A stretch of 34,916 bases of DNA from NCBI GenBank assembly GCA_045399315.1, contig DAYVGO010000054.1:1-34916 (forward strand). The letters run 5' to 3'. A program made the position numbers and the translations under genes. Below are positions 25,206 to 34,899 of this stretch, in pieces (positions within the stretch are counted from its first letter, which is position 1; every line of letters starts with the position of its first letter). A model generated the notes under the pieces. The model did not search any database. It had not been told where the DNA came from and was given only the letters and a program-made list of their open reading frames with translations. Source of the DNA: Arsenophonus sp045399315 (GTDB taxonomy: Bacteria; Pseudomonadota; Gammaproteobacteria; Enterobacterales; Enterobacteriaceae).

Positions 25206-26678
25206 ATGAAATACTGTGATCTCAGAGATTTCATAGCATTATTAGAACAGAAAAAAGAACTGAAACGTATCAGCTATGAAGTCGATCCATATTTAGAAAT
25301 GACAGAAATAGCGGATAGAACTCTGCGAGTAGGTGGGCCTGCACTATTATTTGAAAATCCTAAAGGTTTTTCTATGCCAGTTCTGTGTAATTTGTTTGGC
25401 ACCGTTGAGCGTGTTGCAATGGGAATGGGGCAAGAAAATATTAAAATCTTACATGAAGTTGGTAAATTACTGGCTTTTCTTAAAGAACCGGATCCACCAA
25501 AAGGATTCGCTGATTTAATTGACAAACTACCGAAATTTAAACCAGTACTTAACATGCCAACTAAAAGATTAAAATCTGCCGCCTGTCAAGCACAGATTTG
25601 GCAAGGTGATGATGTTGATCTATTTCGTATCCCGATAATGCATTGTTGGCCAGAAGATATCGCACCACTTATTACATGGGGATTAACAGTTACTAAAGGG
25701 CTGCGTAAAGCGCGGCAAAATTTAGGTATCTATCGACAGCAACTGCTAACTAAAAATAAACTTATTATGCGTTGGTTATCTCACCGGGGTGGGGCGTTGG
25801 ATTTTCAAGAATGGCGCAACAAATATCCAGCTAAACCTTTTCCTATAGCGGTGGCTTTGGGAGCTGATCCTGCCACAATTTTAGCCGCGGTAACACCTAT
25901 TCCGGATACGCTTTCCGAATATGCATTTGCTGGATTATTACGTGGATATCGCTCAGCGGTTGTGAAATGTATTTCTAATGAACTGGAAGTACCGGCAAGT
26001 GCCGAAATTATTCTGGAAGGTTATATAGATCCTGCAGAATTTGCCCCGGAAGGTCCTTATGGTGATCATACTGGCTATTATAACGAAGTTGATAAATTTC
26101 CGGTATTTACTGTTACCCATATTACTCAGCGTAGTGATGCTATTTATCATTCAACTTACACAGGTCGTCCTCCTGATGAGCCGGCTGTTTTAGGTGCCGC
26201 TCTAAATGAAGTTTTAGTGCCAATATTACAAAAACAGTTTCCAGAAATTGTTGACTTTTATTTACCACCTGAGGGGTGCTCTTATCGGCTTGCGGTGGTA
26301 ACAATAAAGAAACAATATGCTGGGCATGCTAAGTGCGTTATGATGGGAGTTTGGTCTTATTTACGGCAATTTATGTATACAAAATTTGTGATTGTCTGTG
26401 ATGAAGATATTAATGCTCGTGACTGGAATGATGTTATTTGGGCAATAACAACCAGAATGGATCCCGCGCGAGATACCGTTATGATGGAAAATACCCCGAT
26501 CGATTATCTTGATTTTGCGTCACCGATCTCAGGTTTAGGTTCAAAAATGGGACTTGATGCAACCAATAAATGGCCGGGTGAAACACAAAGAGAGTGGGGA
26601 CGTCCAATTGTTATGACAGAAAAAATAAAAAAACGGATAGATGAAATTTGGCATGAATTGGACATTTTTAAATTATGA
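25206..26678 (+). CDS. ubiD: 3-octaprenyl-4-hydroxybenzoate carboxy-lyase UbiD
   Basis: UbiD is the prenylated-FMN decarboxylase of ubiquinone synthesis, using cofactor made by UbiX. The 490-residue protein (E. coli 497) begins MKYCDLRDFIALLEQKKELK. It keeps the prFMN/metal site segments (RQNLGIYRQQL, MRWLSHRGGALDFQEW), LEGYIDPAEFAPEGPYGDHT with the catalytic Glu-Arg-Glu network, YHSTYTGRPPDEPAVLGAAL, and the C-terminal SPISGLGSKMGLDATNKWPG. Ten bases separate it from fre, forming a probable ubiD-fre operon as in E. coli. Confidence 0.96.
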   Translation: MKYCDLRDFIALLEQKKELKRISYEVDPYLEMTEIADRTLRVGGPALLFENPKGFSMPVLCNLFGTVERVAMGMGQENIKILHEVGKLLAFLKEPDPPKGFADLIDKLPKFKPVLNMPTKRLKSAACQAQIWQGDDVDLFRIPIMHCWPEDIAPLITWGLTVTKGLRKARQNLGIYRQQLLTKNKLIMRWLSHRGGALDFQEWRNKYPAKPFPIAVALGADPATILAAVTPIPDTLSEYAFAGLLRGYRSAVVKCISNELEVPASAEIILEGYIDPAEFAPEGPYGDHTGYYNEVDKFPVFTVTHITQRSDAIYHSTYTGRPPDEPAVLGAALNEVLVPILQKQFPEIVDFYLPPEGCSYRLAVVTIKKQYAGHAKCVMMGVWSYLRQFMYTKFVIVCDEDINARDWNDVIWAITTRMDPARDTVMMENTPIDYLDFASPISGLGSKMGLDATNKWPGETQREWGRPIVMTEKIKKRIDEIWHELDIFKL

Positions 26679-26688
26679 GAGGATGTGA

Positions 26689-27390
26689 ATGACGACATTA
26701 AGTTGTAAGGTGGTTTCTATCGAATCTATCACTGATACGGTTTATCGCGTTCGCTTATTACCTGAAGGTCAATTTTCTTTCCGTGCTGGTCAATATTTAA
26801 TGGTTATTATGGATGAGCGTGATAAGCGCCCATTTTCCATGGCTTCAATTCCTTCAGAAAAAAAATTAATCGAGCTTCATATTGGTGCGTCGGAGTTTAA
26901 TCTTTATGCCATGGCAGTGATGGAGCGTATTTTTGAGCAGAATAGTATTAATATTGATATTCCACATGGTAAAGCTTGGTTTCGCGAGGGAAGTAAAAAA
27001 CCAATAATACTTATTGCTGGCGGAACTGGATTTTCTTATACCCGTGCTATCTTACATGCAGCATTAGAGGAAAATCCTGCTAGAGATATTACCTTCTATT
27101 GGGGAGGGCGTCGGTTAGAGCACCTTTATGATTTGGGTGAATTACAGTGTCTTTCGGAGCAATATTCCAATATAAAAATTATTCCTGTTGTTGAACAACC
27201 AGAGTCAAGTTGGCGTGGTCGGACTGGTACAGTTTTGAGTGCAGTACTGGATGACTTTGGTTCGCTTGCTAAGTATGAAATTTATATTGCTGGCCGTTTT
27301 GAAATGGCTAAAATCGCCAGAGAACGTTTTTGTAATGGAAGGGGAGTTAACCCTGAATATCTTTATGGCGATGCGTTTGAATTTATCTAA
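26689..27390 (+). CDS. fre: NAD(P)H-flavin reductase Fre
   Basis: Fre reduces free flavins with NADH or NADPH. The reduced flavin serves UbiX/UbiD cofactor maturation, ribonucleotide reductase activation and iron reduction. The 233-residue protein (E. coli 233) has the flavin-binding motif RPFSMAS in the N-terminal barrel (about residues 46-52). A ferredoxin-reductase NAD domain follows, with ILIAGGTGFSYTRAIL, FYWGGRRLEHLYDLGEL and a C-terminal YLYGDAFEFI. GAGAGGATGT gives a good ribosome-binding site. It is the last gene of the (+) unit before the convergent fadA relic. Confidence 0.95.
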   Translation: MTTLSCKVVSIESITDTVYRVRLLPEGQFSFRAGQYLMVIMDERDKRPFSMASIPSEKKLIELHIGASEFNLYAMAVMERIFEQNSINIDIPHGKAWFREGSKKPIILIAGGTGFSYTRAILHAALEENPARDITFYWGGRRLEHLYDLGELQCLSEQYSNIKIIPVVEQPESSWRGRTGTVLSAVLDDFGSLAKYEIYIAGRFEMAKIARERFCNGRGVNPEYLYGDAFEFI

Positions 27391-27405
27391 ATTTAATGAC
27401 TACAC

Positions 27406-27434
27406 AAAAAAACCGCCCTTCAGGGCGGGAAAAT
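27406..27434 (-). terminator. intrinsic terminator between fre and fadA
   Basis: CCGCCC and GGGCGG pair around TTCA. On the minus strand the hairpin is followed by TTTTTTTG, so it best fits termination of fadBA; the (+) side has only AAAAT after it. Both fre and fadA read into it. Confidence 0.85.
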
Positions 27435-27465
27435 AGCAACAATATACAATTAAAGAATAGACTAA

Positions 27466-28655
27466 TTATTTAATACGCTCAATAAGCGTAGCAATACCCT
27501 GACCAAAACCAATACACATGGTAGCCAAACCAAACTGAACATCTTTCTGCTCCATGATGTTTAGCAAAGTCGTGTTATTCTTCCCTTCATGATAGGGAGT
27601 TTGTTGTTTAAATTCACGGAATAAAAACTCTCCAATAAACCCGGGGAGGTTCACCACCGTGAAGATTAACTTTTTATTCCATATTACCGTTGAGTGGTAA
27701 ATCTTTTAAACAAGCAAGCGCTTGGACAGCAAAAGCTTCATTAGTTTCCACCACATCTATAATCTTGGAGAGTTAAATTAGCACGTTGTAATGCGATTTT
27801 AGTCACCGGAACAGGTCCATAGCCCATGATAACCGGATCACAACCGACAACAGACATTGACCGAATTTTAGCTTTTATCTTCAATTGTCTTGTTTTAGGA
27901 TAGTTTTTACTGGTAACGAGGATGGCTGCAGCACCATCTGATAAGGCAGATAAATTTCCTGCTGTAACGGAGCCTGAGATAGGATCAAAGACCGCAGGCA
28001 AGACCGTTAAACTGGTTAAGTTTGCGTCAAACCGAATAACTTCATCTTGATTGATGGCAACCGACTTACCGTCAATATCATGGCCAGTAGTGGCGATGTT
28101 CTCATTATAAAACCATCCATTACGAGTGGCTTCAGCGGTTTTTTGGTGAGAGCGTAAAGCAAATTCATCTTGTTCAAGACGACTAATTTGGTATCTCTGT
28201 GGTTAATCCCATTGAAGCAGAAGTGGTAGAGATATGAACTGCAATTTTACTATTGATATCAATACCGTGACTCATTGGCACATGTCCCATATGTTCGACA
28301 CCACCGACAAGCACCACATTGGCATCACCTGACATAATAAAGCGTGTGGCATCATGTAATGCTTGCATAGATGAACCGCATAGCCGGTTAATGGTTACTG
28401 CCGGTACAGTATGAAGAATATCGGTTAATAAAGCGGCATTGTGGGCAATATTAAATCCCTGCTCTAGGGTTTGTTATACACATCCCAAATAATATCGTTA
28501 ATATCATTTTTATTGTTATTAAGAGCAGGATTATGCCTTAATAATTACGTCATTAAGTGAGCAGATAGCTCTTCTGCTCTCACCTGGCGAAAAGCACCAC
28601 CTTTAGAGCGTCCCATTAGGGTGCGTATACTATCAACAATTACGACATTTTCCAT
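27466..28655 (-). pseudogene. fadA: 3-ketoacyl-CoA thiolase FadA, broken
   Basis: The start MENVVIVDSIRT (28655 downward), MGRSKGGAFRQVRAEELSAH, MQALHDATRFIMSGDANVVL, VGGVEHMGHVPMSHG, ALSDGAAAILVTSKN, VVGCDPVIMGYGPVP and FGLATMCIGFGQGIATLIER follow E. coli FadA. Damage includes a frameshift after codon 28 or so, several near 28470-28500 and 28190, one near 27765, and a TAA in GNME-stop-KVNLHGG near 27675. At 27580-27653 about 74 bases of IS3-type end sequence replace the AIALGHPLGCSGAR active-site segment. The final thiolysis step of beta-oxidation is therefore lost. A short chimeric frame across the insert is not a gene. Confidence 0.93.
27580..27653 (+). mobile_element. IS3-family end fragment inside fadA
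   Basis: The last 36 bases (27618-27653) match the element end at 448-483 with one mismatch and stop at the same terminal base. The adjacent 38 bases belong to neither FadA nor the left copy and are presumably the interior of the parent element near its right end. The other end of the element and some fadA codons are gone, so insertion was followed by deletion. Confidence 0.65.
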
Positions 28656-28674
28656 GATTATGACCTTAAGCCTA

Positions 28675-30433
28675 TTATTTGCTGTTGAAGGTCATTTTTT
28701 CTGGTGCAGGATAATAACTTGCTTGTTTTTGTGCTTTGCTTTTTAAGCTAGCGGGAATGGCATATAAAGGCCCTAAATAGGCATATTTTTCAGCTAATTC
28801 GACATAATTTTTGAGGCCAAGGCTATCAAGATAACAAAGGGCATCTCCTCGGAATGGTAGAAAACCTAAACCATATACCAGTGCAATATCGGCTTCTGCA
28901 GGACTTGCGATAATCTGTTCTTCTAAACAACGAACGACTTCATTAATCATTGGTATCATCATGCACATGATAATATCTTGCTCACTGAATTGTTTGCTAG
29001 CAGCGCCAATTATGCCGATTAGAGCGTTAATTTCGGGATCGCGCTGTTTCTGTTTTTTTCCTTTTTTATAGGTAACATATTGATAAAAACCAACACCATT
29101 TTTCTGACTATCCGCTGTAAAGCATTAGCTAATGTTGTAATGGGAATAGTTGAAGTATTGGATGCTAGTATGGCATTTTCATTTAATAAATAATTTTTCT
29201 GTTTCGGCTAAAACAACCGTTTTGACTTTAGCATCCTCAACCACAGCTTCAACAATAACTTGCGCATTTTCAATACCAGTGTAGTTAAGTGTTAGGGTAA
29301 TTGACGCCAATATCTTTGCCATTTCCAACGTGGTAATTTACTTACGTTCAAACTGTTTATTTAGTGATTTTGCTGCTTCATTCATACCTAACTGAACAGA
29401 TTTTTCATTAATATCTTTCATTATGATAGATATACCTTTACTTGCCGATTGATAAGTGATGCCACCGCCAATAACAGCAGTTTTTATTGGTGTCTCAATT
29501 AATTAACCTCTATGTTTAGCTAAATTTTTAACATATTGATCATTGAGAAATACCCTAACTAATGCCTGAGCGACCTTGGTTTGTGTCAATGGAATGAAAG
29601 CTTCAGTTTCAAATAATAACGCTTCCTTACGCACATAATTGGCTGCTTTTTCGATGGTTTCTAACGCGGTTAATGGAGCAGGATAATGCCAATCTGCCAT
29701 TTTCATGACTAAACTTTTGCAACATTAAAACTCATCGTTTGTTCTATTTTATTCAGTTTCATAGGTCGAGTTTTAGCTTGCCGTACTTGCCTCCAATCTA
29801 GTGAGCCTGCAATGGCATTTTCTAATAGTCAGAGTCCTGAGTTTAGTAACTGCTCTTTGGCAACAATGGAGTTAATCAGACTATTTTTTAAGCGGCCTCG
29901 GCATCAATATCTTTTCCTGTGGTGATCATTTTTAGGGCGTTATCTAAACCGATTAACAGTGGTGGGCGTACTGAGCAGCCAAATCCAGGCATAATACCAA
30001 GTTTGATTTCAGGCAAGTCAATTCTAACGTCTGGCGTGGCGATGCGATAATCTGTTGCCAATGAACACTCACACCCTCCTCATAAGGTATAACCATTAAT
30101 GGCGGTTACCGTGGGAATGGGTAGATCCTCGATGTGCTTAAAGATATTGTTAGCAAAGTTAATTCATTGCTGGAGTTATGACGTTGGGGCATTAAAGAGT
30201 AATAAAAATTCTTTAATATCTGCACCAACAATAAAAGTCGATTTTTGAGAAATAAGAATAAGCCCTTTTAATTAACTTAAGGTATTTTTATTTTCAAGTG
30301 AATCAATGGCTTTATTTAGTGAGTAAATGGTTTCAAAATCAAACTTATTAATGGTAGCTGGCGAGTTAAATATTAGTTTTGCAATATCGGGCTTTATCCA
30401 ATCGACCTGAATAGTATTACTTTAATAGAGCAT
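28675..30433 (-). pseudogene. fadB: fatty-acid oxidation complex alpha subunit FadB, broken
   Basis: FadB carries enoyl-CoA hydratase and 3-hydroxyacyl-CoA dehydrogenase activity. The start at 30433 gives MLY and then a TAA at codon 4, followed in frame by SNTIQVDWIKPDIAKLIFNS. Other pieces are KMADWHYPAPLTALETIEKA and VRVFLNDQYVK (29503-29706), TAVIGGGITYQSASKGISII and MKDINEKSVQLGMNEAAKSL (about 29340-29490), and MMIPMINEVVRCLEEQIIAS to SYYPAPEKMTFNSK (28675-28968). The relic spans 1759 bases against about 2190 for an intact gene. The hydratase core and the centre of the dehydrogenase are shortened, and the GAGIMGGG nucleotide loop has lost residues. It is 19 bases upstream of fadA, the E. 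coli order. Confidence 0.93.
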
Positions 30434-30452
30434 ACTCTTCTCTATGATTTTC

Positions 30453-30469
30453 ATCTGGTACGACCAAGT
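30453..30469. promoter_or_regulatory. FadR operator upstream of fadB
   Basis: ATCTGGTACGACCAAGT matches the E. coli fadBA FadR site ATCTGGTACGACCAGAT as I recall it, except for the last few bases. It lies 20 bases before the dead fadB start. The rest of the 265-base gap to pepQ is AT-rich; a pepQ promoter must be there but is not clear. Confidence 0.75.
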
Positions 30470-30698
30470 GTTAACAGTGTGATTTTTTGTTAAAAAAGCA
30501 CAAATTAAGTATGAAAAAAATGCTAGCCTGATCACAATAAATTATCTGGGTTATTGAAAATATCTTTAATGCTTACTTATTTGTTTTTATTAATAAAAAT
30601 GAGATACTTTAGGAGTAAAAAGTGTTCATTAAGTTAATGATAATATTTAACGTGCTATTCTGCTGACTATTAGAGATAGAAAAAACAGGTGAATTAAA

Positions 30699-32033
30699 AT
30701 GGAAAATCTTACTAGTCAATATCAAGAACATATTAAAACATTACAGAGACGGACACAGAATGTATTGAAAAATAATAAATTAGATGCCTTACTTATTCAT
30801 TCTGGAGAGCCACAACGCGTTTTTCTTGATGACTATAATTATCCATTTAAAGCTAATCCACATTTTAAGGCTTGGTTGCCTATTACTCATGTCCCACATT
30901 GTTGGTTATTAGTTGATGGCGTTAGCAAGCCTAAATTGTGGTTTTATTCGCCAATTGATTATTGGCATAGTGTTGACCCTTTACCAGATAGTTATTGGCT
31001 AAAAGAGTTTGAGGTGATTTATTTACAAGATGCTAATGAGATTAAGAAATGGTTATTTCAGTTAGATAAAAAGCATACCGGTTATATTGGTGAAGCTATT
31101 GAGCAAGCTAAAGAATTAGGCATTTTACCGGTTAATATTAATAGAAAATCAGTATTAGATTATTTTCATTTTCATCGAGCTTATAAGACAAACTATGAGT
31201 TAAATTGTTTACGCCAAGCGCAGCAAATGGCTATAGTTGGACATCATGCTGGCCGAGAGGCTTTTTATCAAGGAGTAAGTGAATTTGATATTAATATTAG
31301 CTATTTACAGGCAACCGGTCAGCGTGATATCGATGTTCCGTATAGTAATATTATTGCACTCAATGAAAATTGCTCAGTACTCCACTACACTAAATTGAAA
31401 TATCAGCCACCGAAGAAAAGGTATAGCTTTTTAATTGATGCTGGTGCTAAATATCATGGTTATGCGGCAGATATTACGCGAACTTATGCAGCTGAAAATA
31501 ATAATGATTTCTCTAATTTGATTAACGACCTTAATAGTAAACAACAGACATTGATCGATACCATTAAAACTGGGATTCGCTATACTGAATATCATGAACA
31601 TATGCATCAACATATTGCCTCTTTATTGATAGATCATGACATTGTTAGCAATATCAGTACAGAAGCTATGATAAAAGAAGGGCTTACAACCCCTTTTTTT
31701 CCACATGGTTTAGGTCATCTGCTGGGTTTACAGGTTCATGATGTTGGTGGATTGATGCAAGATGAAACAGGAACAACTCTGGCAGAGCCAGCAGCTTATC
31801 CTTTCTTACGATGTACGCGGATCTTGCAAGCTGGTATGGTATTAACTATCGAACCAGGTCTCTATTTCATAGAGACACTTTTGACACCTTGGCGCGAAGG
31901 ACAGTTTAGTAAATATTTTAACTGGCATAAAATTGCGTCCTTTATGCCTTATGGTGGTATTCGTATCGAGGATAATATCATCATATATGAAAAGAAAGTT
32001 GAAAATATGACGCGTAATTTACATTTAAAATAA
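30699..32033 (+). CDS. pepQ: Xaa-Pro dipeptidase PepQ
   Basis: PepQ is a dinuclear Mn-dependent prolidase that hydrolyses X-Pro dipeptides and can act on some organophosphates. The 444-residue protein (E. coli 443) has an N-terminal creatinase-like domain (about 1-170; IHSGEPQRVFLDDYNYPFKA). The pita-bread catalytic domain holds all metal ligands: Asp in LIDAGAKYHG, Asp in AADITRTYA, His in FFPHGLGHLLGLQVHDVGG, Glu in LTIEPGLYFIE and Glu in GGIRIEDNI. It is divergent from fadB and starts a short unit with yigZ, whose ATG is three bases after its stop. Confidence 0.95.
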   Translation: MENLTSQYQEHIKTLQRRTQNVLKNNKLDALLIHSGEPQRVFLDDYNYPFKANPHFKAWLPITHVPHCWLLVDGVSKPKLWFYSPIDYWHSVDPLPDSYWLKEFEVIYLQDANEIKKWLFQLDKKHTGYIGEAIEQAKELGILPVNINRKSVLDYFHFHRAYKTNYELNCLRQAQQMAIVGHHAGREAFYQGVSEFDINISYLQATGQRDIDVPYSNIIALNENCSVLHYTKLKYQPPKKRYSFLIDAGAKYHGYAADITRTYAAENNNDFSNLINDLNSKQQTLIDTIKTGIRYTEYHEHMHQHIASLLIDHDIVSNISTEAMIKEGLTTPFFPHGLGHLLGLQVHDVGGLMQDETGTTLAEPAAYPFLRCTRILQAGMVLTIEPGLYFIETLLTPWREGQFSKYFNWHKIASFMPYGGIRIEDNIIIYEKKVENMTRNLHLK

Positions 32034-32036
32034 ATA

Positions 32037-32645
32037 ATGAATACCTATTTGATACCTGCAGAGTCGGTCGTGGTTACCGAAGAGATTAAAAAAAGTCGTT
32101 TTATTACTTATTTAGAACATACTGATGGAATTGCTGCAGCGAAAGATTTTATTCAAACTACCAAACGTAAATACCCTGATGCTCGTCACCATTGTTGGGC
32201 CTATGTGGCAGGTAGACCTGACGATTGTCAAAAGTTAGGTTTTTCCGATGATGGTGAGCCAACAGGAACAGCAGGTAAGCCGATGATCACTCAGTTGTTA
32301 GCTAGCCATATTGGTGAAATTACTGTGGTGGTTGTCCGTTACTTTGGCGGTATTAAATTAGGAACTAGCGGATTGGTTAGGGCTTATGGTAATAGTGTTC
32401 AACAAGCACTAAACTTGTTAAGCACGCAGCAAAAAGTACTACAAAAATATTATCTAATACATTGTGAATACGCGCATATAAAAATGATTGAGCAATTAAT
32501 TCAGCAATTAGCGGGGCAGATCCTAGCACGGGAATATAGTGAAAATGTGATATTAGAAATTTCACTGCCTATCAATGTTGAACAAAAGTTTGCTAATAAA
32601 TTACGTAATTTGAGTAGAGGCGCATTAAATTTGTCCAAAGCTTAA
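32037..32645 (+). CDS. yigZ: YigZ/IMPACT-family protein
   Basis: The 202-residue protein (E. coli 204) shows the UPF0029/IMPACT N-terminal domain: EEIKKSRFITYLEHTDG, YPDARHHCWAYVAG, GFSDDGEPTGTAGKPM and TVVVVRYFGGIKLGTSGLVR. A ferredoxin-like C-terminal domain of about 70 residues follows. A role in translation control or ribosome contact is suggested for the family, but the bacterial function is not settled. The order pepQ-yigZ-trkH is that of E. coli, and close spacing to pepQ suggests co-transcription. Confidence 0.93.
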   Translation: MNTYLIPAESVVVTEEIKKSRFITYLEHTDGIAAAKDFIQTTKRKYPDARHHCWAYVAGRPDDCQKLGFSDDGEPTGTAGKPMITQLLASHIGEITVVVVRYFGGIKLGTSGLVRAYGNSVQQALNLLSTQQKVLQKYYLIHCEYAHIKMIEQLIQQLAGQILAREYSENVILEISLPINVEQKFANKLRNLSRGALNLSKA

Positions 32646-32675
32646 TGTCATAACTAGATTCTCAAGGAACCACTC

Positions 32676-34127
32676 ATGCATTTTCGAGCTATAACCCGAA
32701 TTGTTGGGCTACTCGTTATCTTATTTTCTGTCACTATGATGATTCCAGGCATAGTGGCCTTGATCTATCGAGATGGAGCAGGGCGGGCGTTTAGCCAGAC
32801 CTTCGTGGTGGCATTAATTATTGGCTTGCTGCTATGGATACCGAATAGAAATAGTAGACATGATCTAAAACCGAAAGAAGGTTTTTTGATAGTTGCGCTA
32901 TTTTGGACCGTGTTAGGTAGTGTTGGAGCATTACCTTTTATTTTTTCTGATCAGCCTCATCTATCGGTGACAGATGCTTTTTTTGAGTCTTTTTCCGGTT
33001 TGACAACGACTGGAGCAACAACATTGGTTGGGTTAGATGCTTTACCCAAAGCAATACTCTTTTATCGTCAGATGCTACAGTGGTTAGGTGGTATGGGGAT
33101 CATTGTCTTGGCAGTGGCTATATTGCCTTTATTAGGCGTAGGGGGAATGCAGCTTTATCGTGCAGAAATGCCTGGCCCACTGAAAGACAATAAAATGCGC
33201 CCAAGAATTGCCGAAACTGCAAAGACACTTTGGTTAATATATGTTTTATTAACAATAGCATGCGCGATAGCATTATGGGGAGCTGGCATGGATGTTTTTG
33301 ATGCTATCTCCCACAGTTTTTCTACCGTAGCTATTGGTGGATTTTCTACCCATGACCAAAGTATTGGTTACTTTAATAGCCCTGCCATCAATATCAGTAT
33401 CGCTATTTTTTTACTAATTTCTGGTTGTAATTTTGGTCTCCATTTCGCGGTTTTATCTGGCCGTAGCTTGGGAATTTATTGGCGTGATCCTGAATTTAGA
33501 GTATTTATAGGTTTTCAATTAGTATTGATAGTAATTTGTACGTTAGTGCTTTTATATCATTCTGTTTACGACTCACTATTTCAAACCTTTGATCAAGCTT
33601 TTTTTCAGGTCGTCTCGGTAGCAACAACTGCTGGTTTTAGCACCGATGGGTTTGCTAATTGGCCGTTGTTCCTGCCGATATTATTACTTTGTGCTGCTTT
33701 TGTTGGTGGTTGCGCCGGATCAACCGGGGGTGGATTAAAAGTTATTCGAATTTTGTTATTATTTTTGCAGGGTTCACGAGAATTAAAACGTTTAGTACAT
33801 CCCAATGCCGTTTACACGATTAAATTAGGCTCGAGGGCATTATCTGAACGTATTATCGAAGCCGTTTGGGGCTTTTTTTCTGCTTATGTGTTGGTTTTTC
33901 TTATCAGTTTACTATTGTTAATCGCTACCGGTGTGGATGAATTTTCTGCTTTTGCCTCAATCGCAGCAACATTAAATAATTTAGGGCCAGGATTAGGCTC
34001 GGTGGCGGAAAACTTTATCACTATGAATCCAACCGGTAAATGGATCCTAATTGTCACTATGCTATTTGGTCGATTGGAAGTTTTCACCTTACTTGTTCTT
34101 TTCACGCTAACATTCTGGCAGGAATAG
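32676..34127 (+). CDS. trkH: potassium uptake protein TrkH
   Basis: TrkH is the membrane channel of the Trk potassium system and works with the NAD-binding regulator TrkA. The 483-residue protein equals E. coli in length. Four M1-P-M2 repeats with selectivity-filter glycines are visible: FSGLTTTGATTL, FSTVAIGGFSTHD, VSVATTAGFSTDG and AATLNNLGPGLGSV. The gating-loop glycine cluster GGCAGSTGGGLKVIRIL follows the third filter. Start MHFRAITRIVGLL after AAGGAACC. It is followed by hemG 28 bases later, again the E. coli order. Confidence 0.96.
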   Translation: MHFRAITRIVGLLVILFSVTMMIPGIVALIYRDGAGRAFSQTFVVALIIGLLLWIPNRNSRHDLKPKEGFLIVALFWTVLGSVGALPFIFSDQPHLSVTDAFFESFSGLTTTGATTLVGLDALPKAILFYRQMLQWLGGMGIIVLAVAILPLLGVGGMQLYRAEMPGPLKDNKMRPRIAETAKTLWLIYVLLTIACAIALWGAGMDVFDAISHSFSTVAIGGFSTHDQSIGYFNSPAINISIAIFLLISGCNFGLHFAVLSGRSLGIYWRDPEFRVFIGFQLVLIVICTLVLLYHSVYDSLFQTFDQAFFQVVSVATTAGFSTDGFANWPLFLPILLLCAAFVGGCAGSTGGGLKVIRILLLFLQGSRELKRLVHPNAVYTIKLGSRALSERIIEAVWGFFSAYVLVFLISLLLLIATGVDEFSAFASIAATLNNLGPGLGSVAENFITMNPTGKWILIVTMLFGRLEVFTLLVLFTLTFWQE

Positions 34128-34155
34128 TCATTTATATAATTATATAGGTAACATC

Positions 34156-34680
34156 ATGAGCTATTTGCTACTTTATTCTGGTAAAAATGGCCAGACTAAA
34201 AAAATAATCCTTAAAATTACTGAATATTTACGTAAAGAAGGTAAGCAATGTGATGTAAGAGATTTAAATATGGATAAAAATTTTAATCTTTCTGTTTACC
34301 AAAAAGTATTAGTGGGTGCCTCAATACGTTATGGTCATTTTAATCCTGTAGTATTAAATTTTGCACAGAATCATCAAAAAGAACTAAATACAATGCCAAC
34401 GGCATTTTTTGGTGTTAATTTAACCGCCAGGAAAAAAGGTAAAGATACACCTGAAACAAATGCTTATGTGCGTAAATTTTTAGCTAAAATGCCATGGCAA
34501 CCGACTATCACTAATGTGTTTGCTGGAGCATTACGGTATCCTAACTATAAGTGGTATGATCGTATTATGATCCAATTTATTATGAAATTAACGGGTGGCG
34601 AAACAAATACAAATAAAGAAATTGAATATACCGATTGGCAAAAAGTCGAATATTTTGTGCGACAATTTAATGCACTTTAA
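34156..34680 (+). CDS. hemG: menaquinone-dependent protoporphyrinogen IX dehydrogenase
   Basis: HemG oxidises protoporphyrinogen IX to protoporphyrin IX, passing electrons to menaquinone or ubiquinone. The 174-residue protein (E. coli 181) is a long-chain flavodoxin. The FMN phosphate loop is YSGKNGQTKKI (residues about 7-17). VLVGASIRYGHFNPVVL is the second flavin loop, and FFGVNLTARKKGKDTPETNA includes the family-specific long-chain insert. The C-terminal part PNYKWYDRIMIQFIMKLTGG is an amphipathic membrane-contact helix in relatives. GGTAAC lies before the ATG. It is directly upstream of the rRNA promoters. Confidence 0.95.
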   Translation: MSYLLLYSGKNGQTKKIILKITEYLRKEGKQCDVRDLNMDKNFNLSVYQKVLVGASIRYGHFNPVVLNFAQNHQKELNTMPTAFFGVNLTARKKGKDTPETNAYVRKFLAKMPWQPTITNVFAGALRYPNYKWYDRIMIQFIMKLTGGETNTNKEIEYTDWQKVEYFVRQFNAL

Positions 34681-34760
34681 TAAATATTTTATTAAAAAAT
34701 TGCTATTTTCTGTTGTTTTGTTGAAAAAAGAACAAATAGTTAAAGTTTACAAATTATTGC

Positions 34761-34788
34761 TTGCCAGTTGCCTAAAACTGCCTATAAT
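34761..34788 (+). promoter_or_regulatory. rRNA operon P1 promoter
   Basis: TTGCCA, a 16-base spacer and TATAAT are followed by a GC-rich discriminator GCGCTCCCACTG, the layout of enterobacterial rrn P1 promoters, which respond to ppGpp and initiating nucleotides. The AT-rich stretch 34690-34760 just upstream is suited to an UP element and Fis sites. hemG followed by an rrn operon matches E. coli rrnA. Confidence 0.85.
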
Positions 34789-34871
34789 GCGCTCCCACTG
34801 AGTCAGTGTAGAACGAATCAGCAGTAGTGGATTTTAGCAACTTAGTACAACGGAAAAGTAGAAATAACTAC

Positions 34872-34899
34872 TTGACTTTACAGGTGAAAAGCGTAGCGT
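34872..34899 (+). promoter_or_regulatory. rRNA operon P2 promoter
   Basis: TTGACT, 16 bases and TAGCGT align with E. coli rrn P2 (TTGACT...TATTAT), and the flanking bases (GTACGCCACC) also align. The -10 is poor (TAGCGT). The window ends in the leader before boxA and 16S rRNA, so the rRNA itself is not seen. Confidence 0.65.

Noticed and set aside
27466..27657. 63-codon minus-strand frame as a new small gene
   Set aside because: It is a chimera of IS end sequence and the last 37 or so codons of FadA.
34595..34801. Small frame overlapping the end of hemG and the rRNA promoter
   Set aside because: It overlaps hemG in another frame and runs through the P1 promoter.
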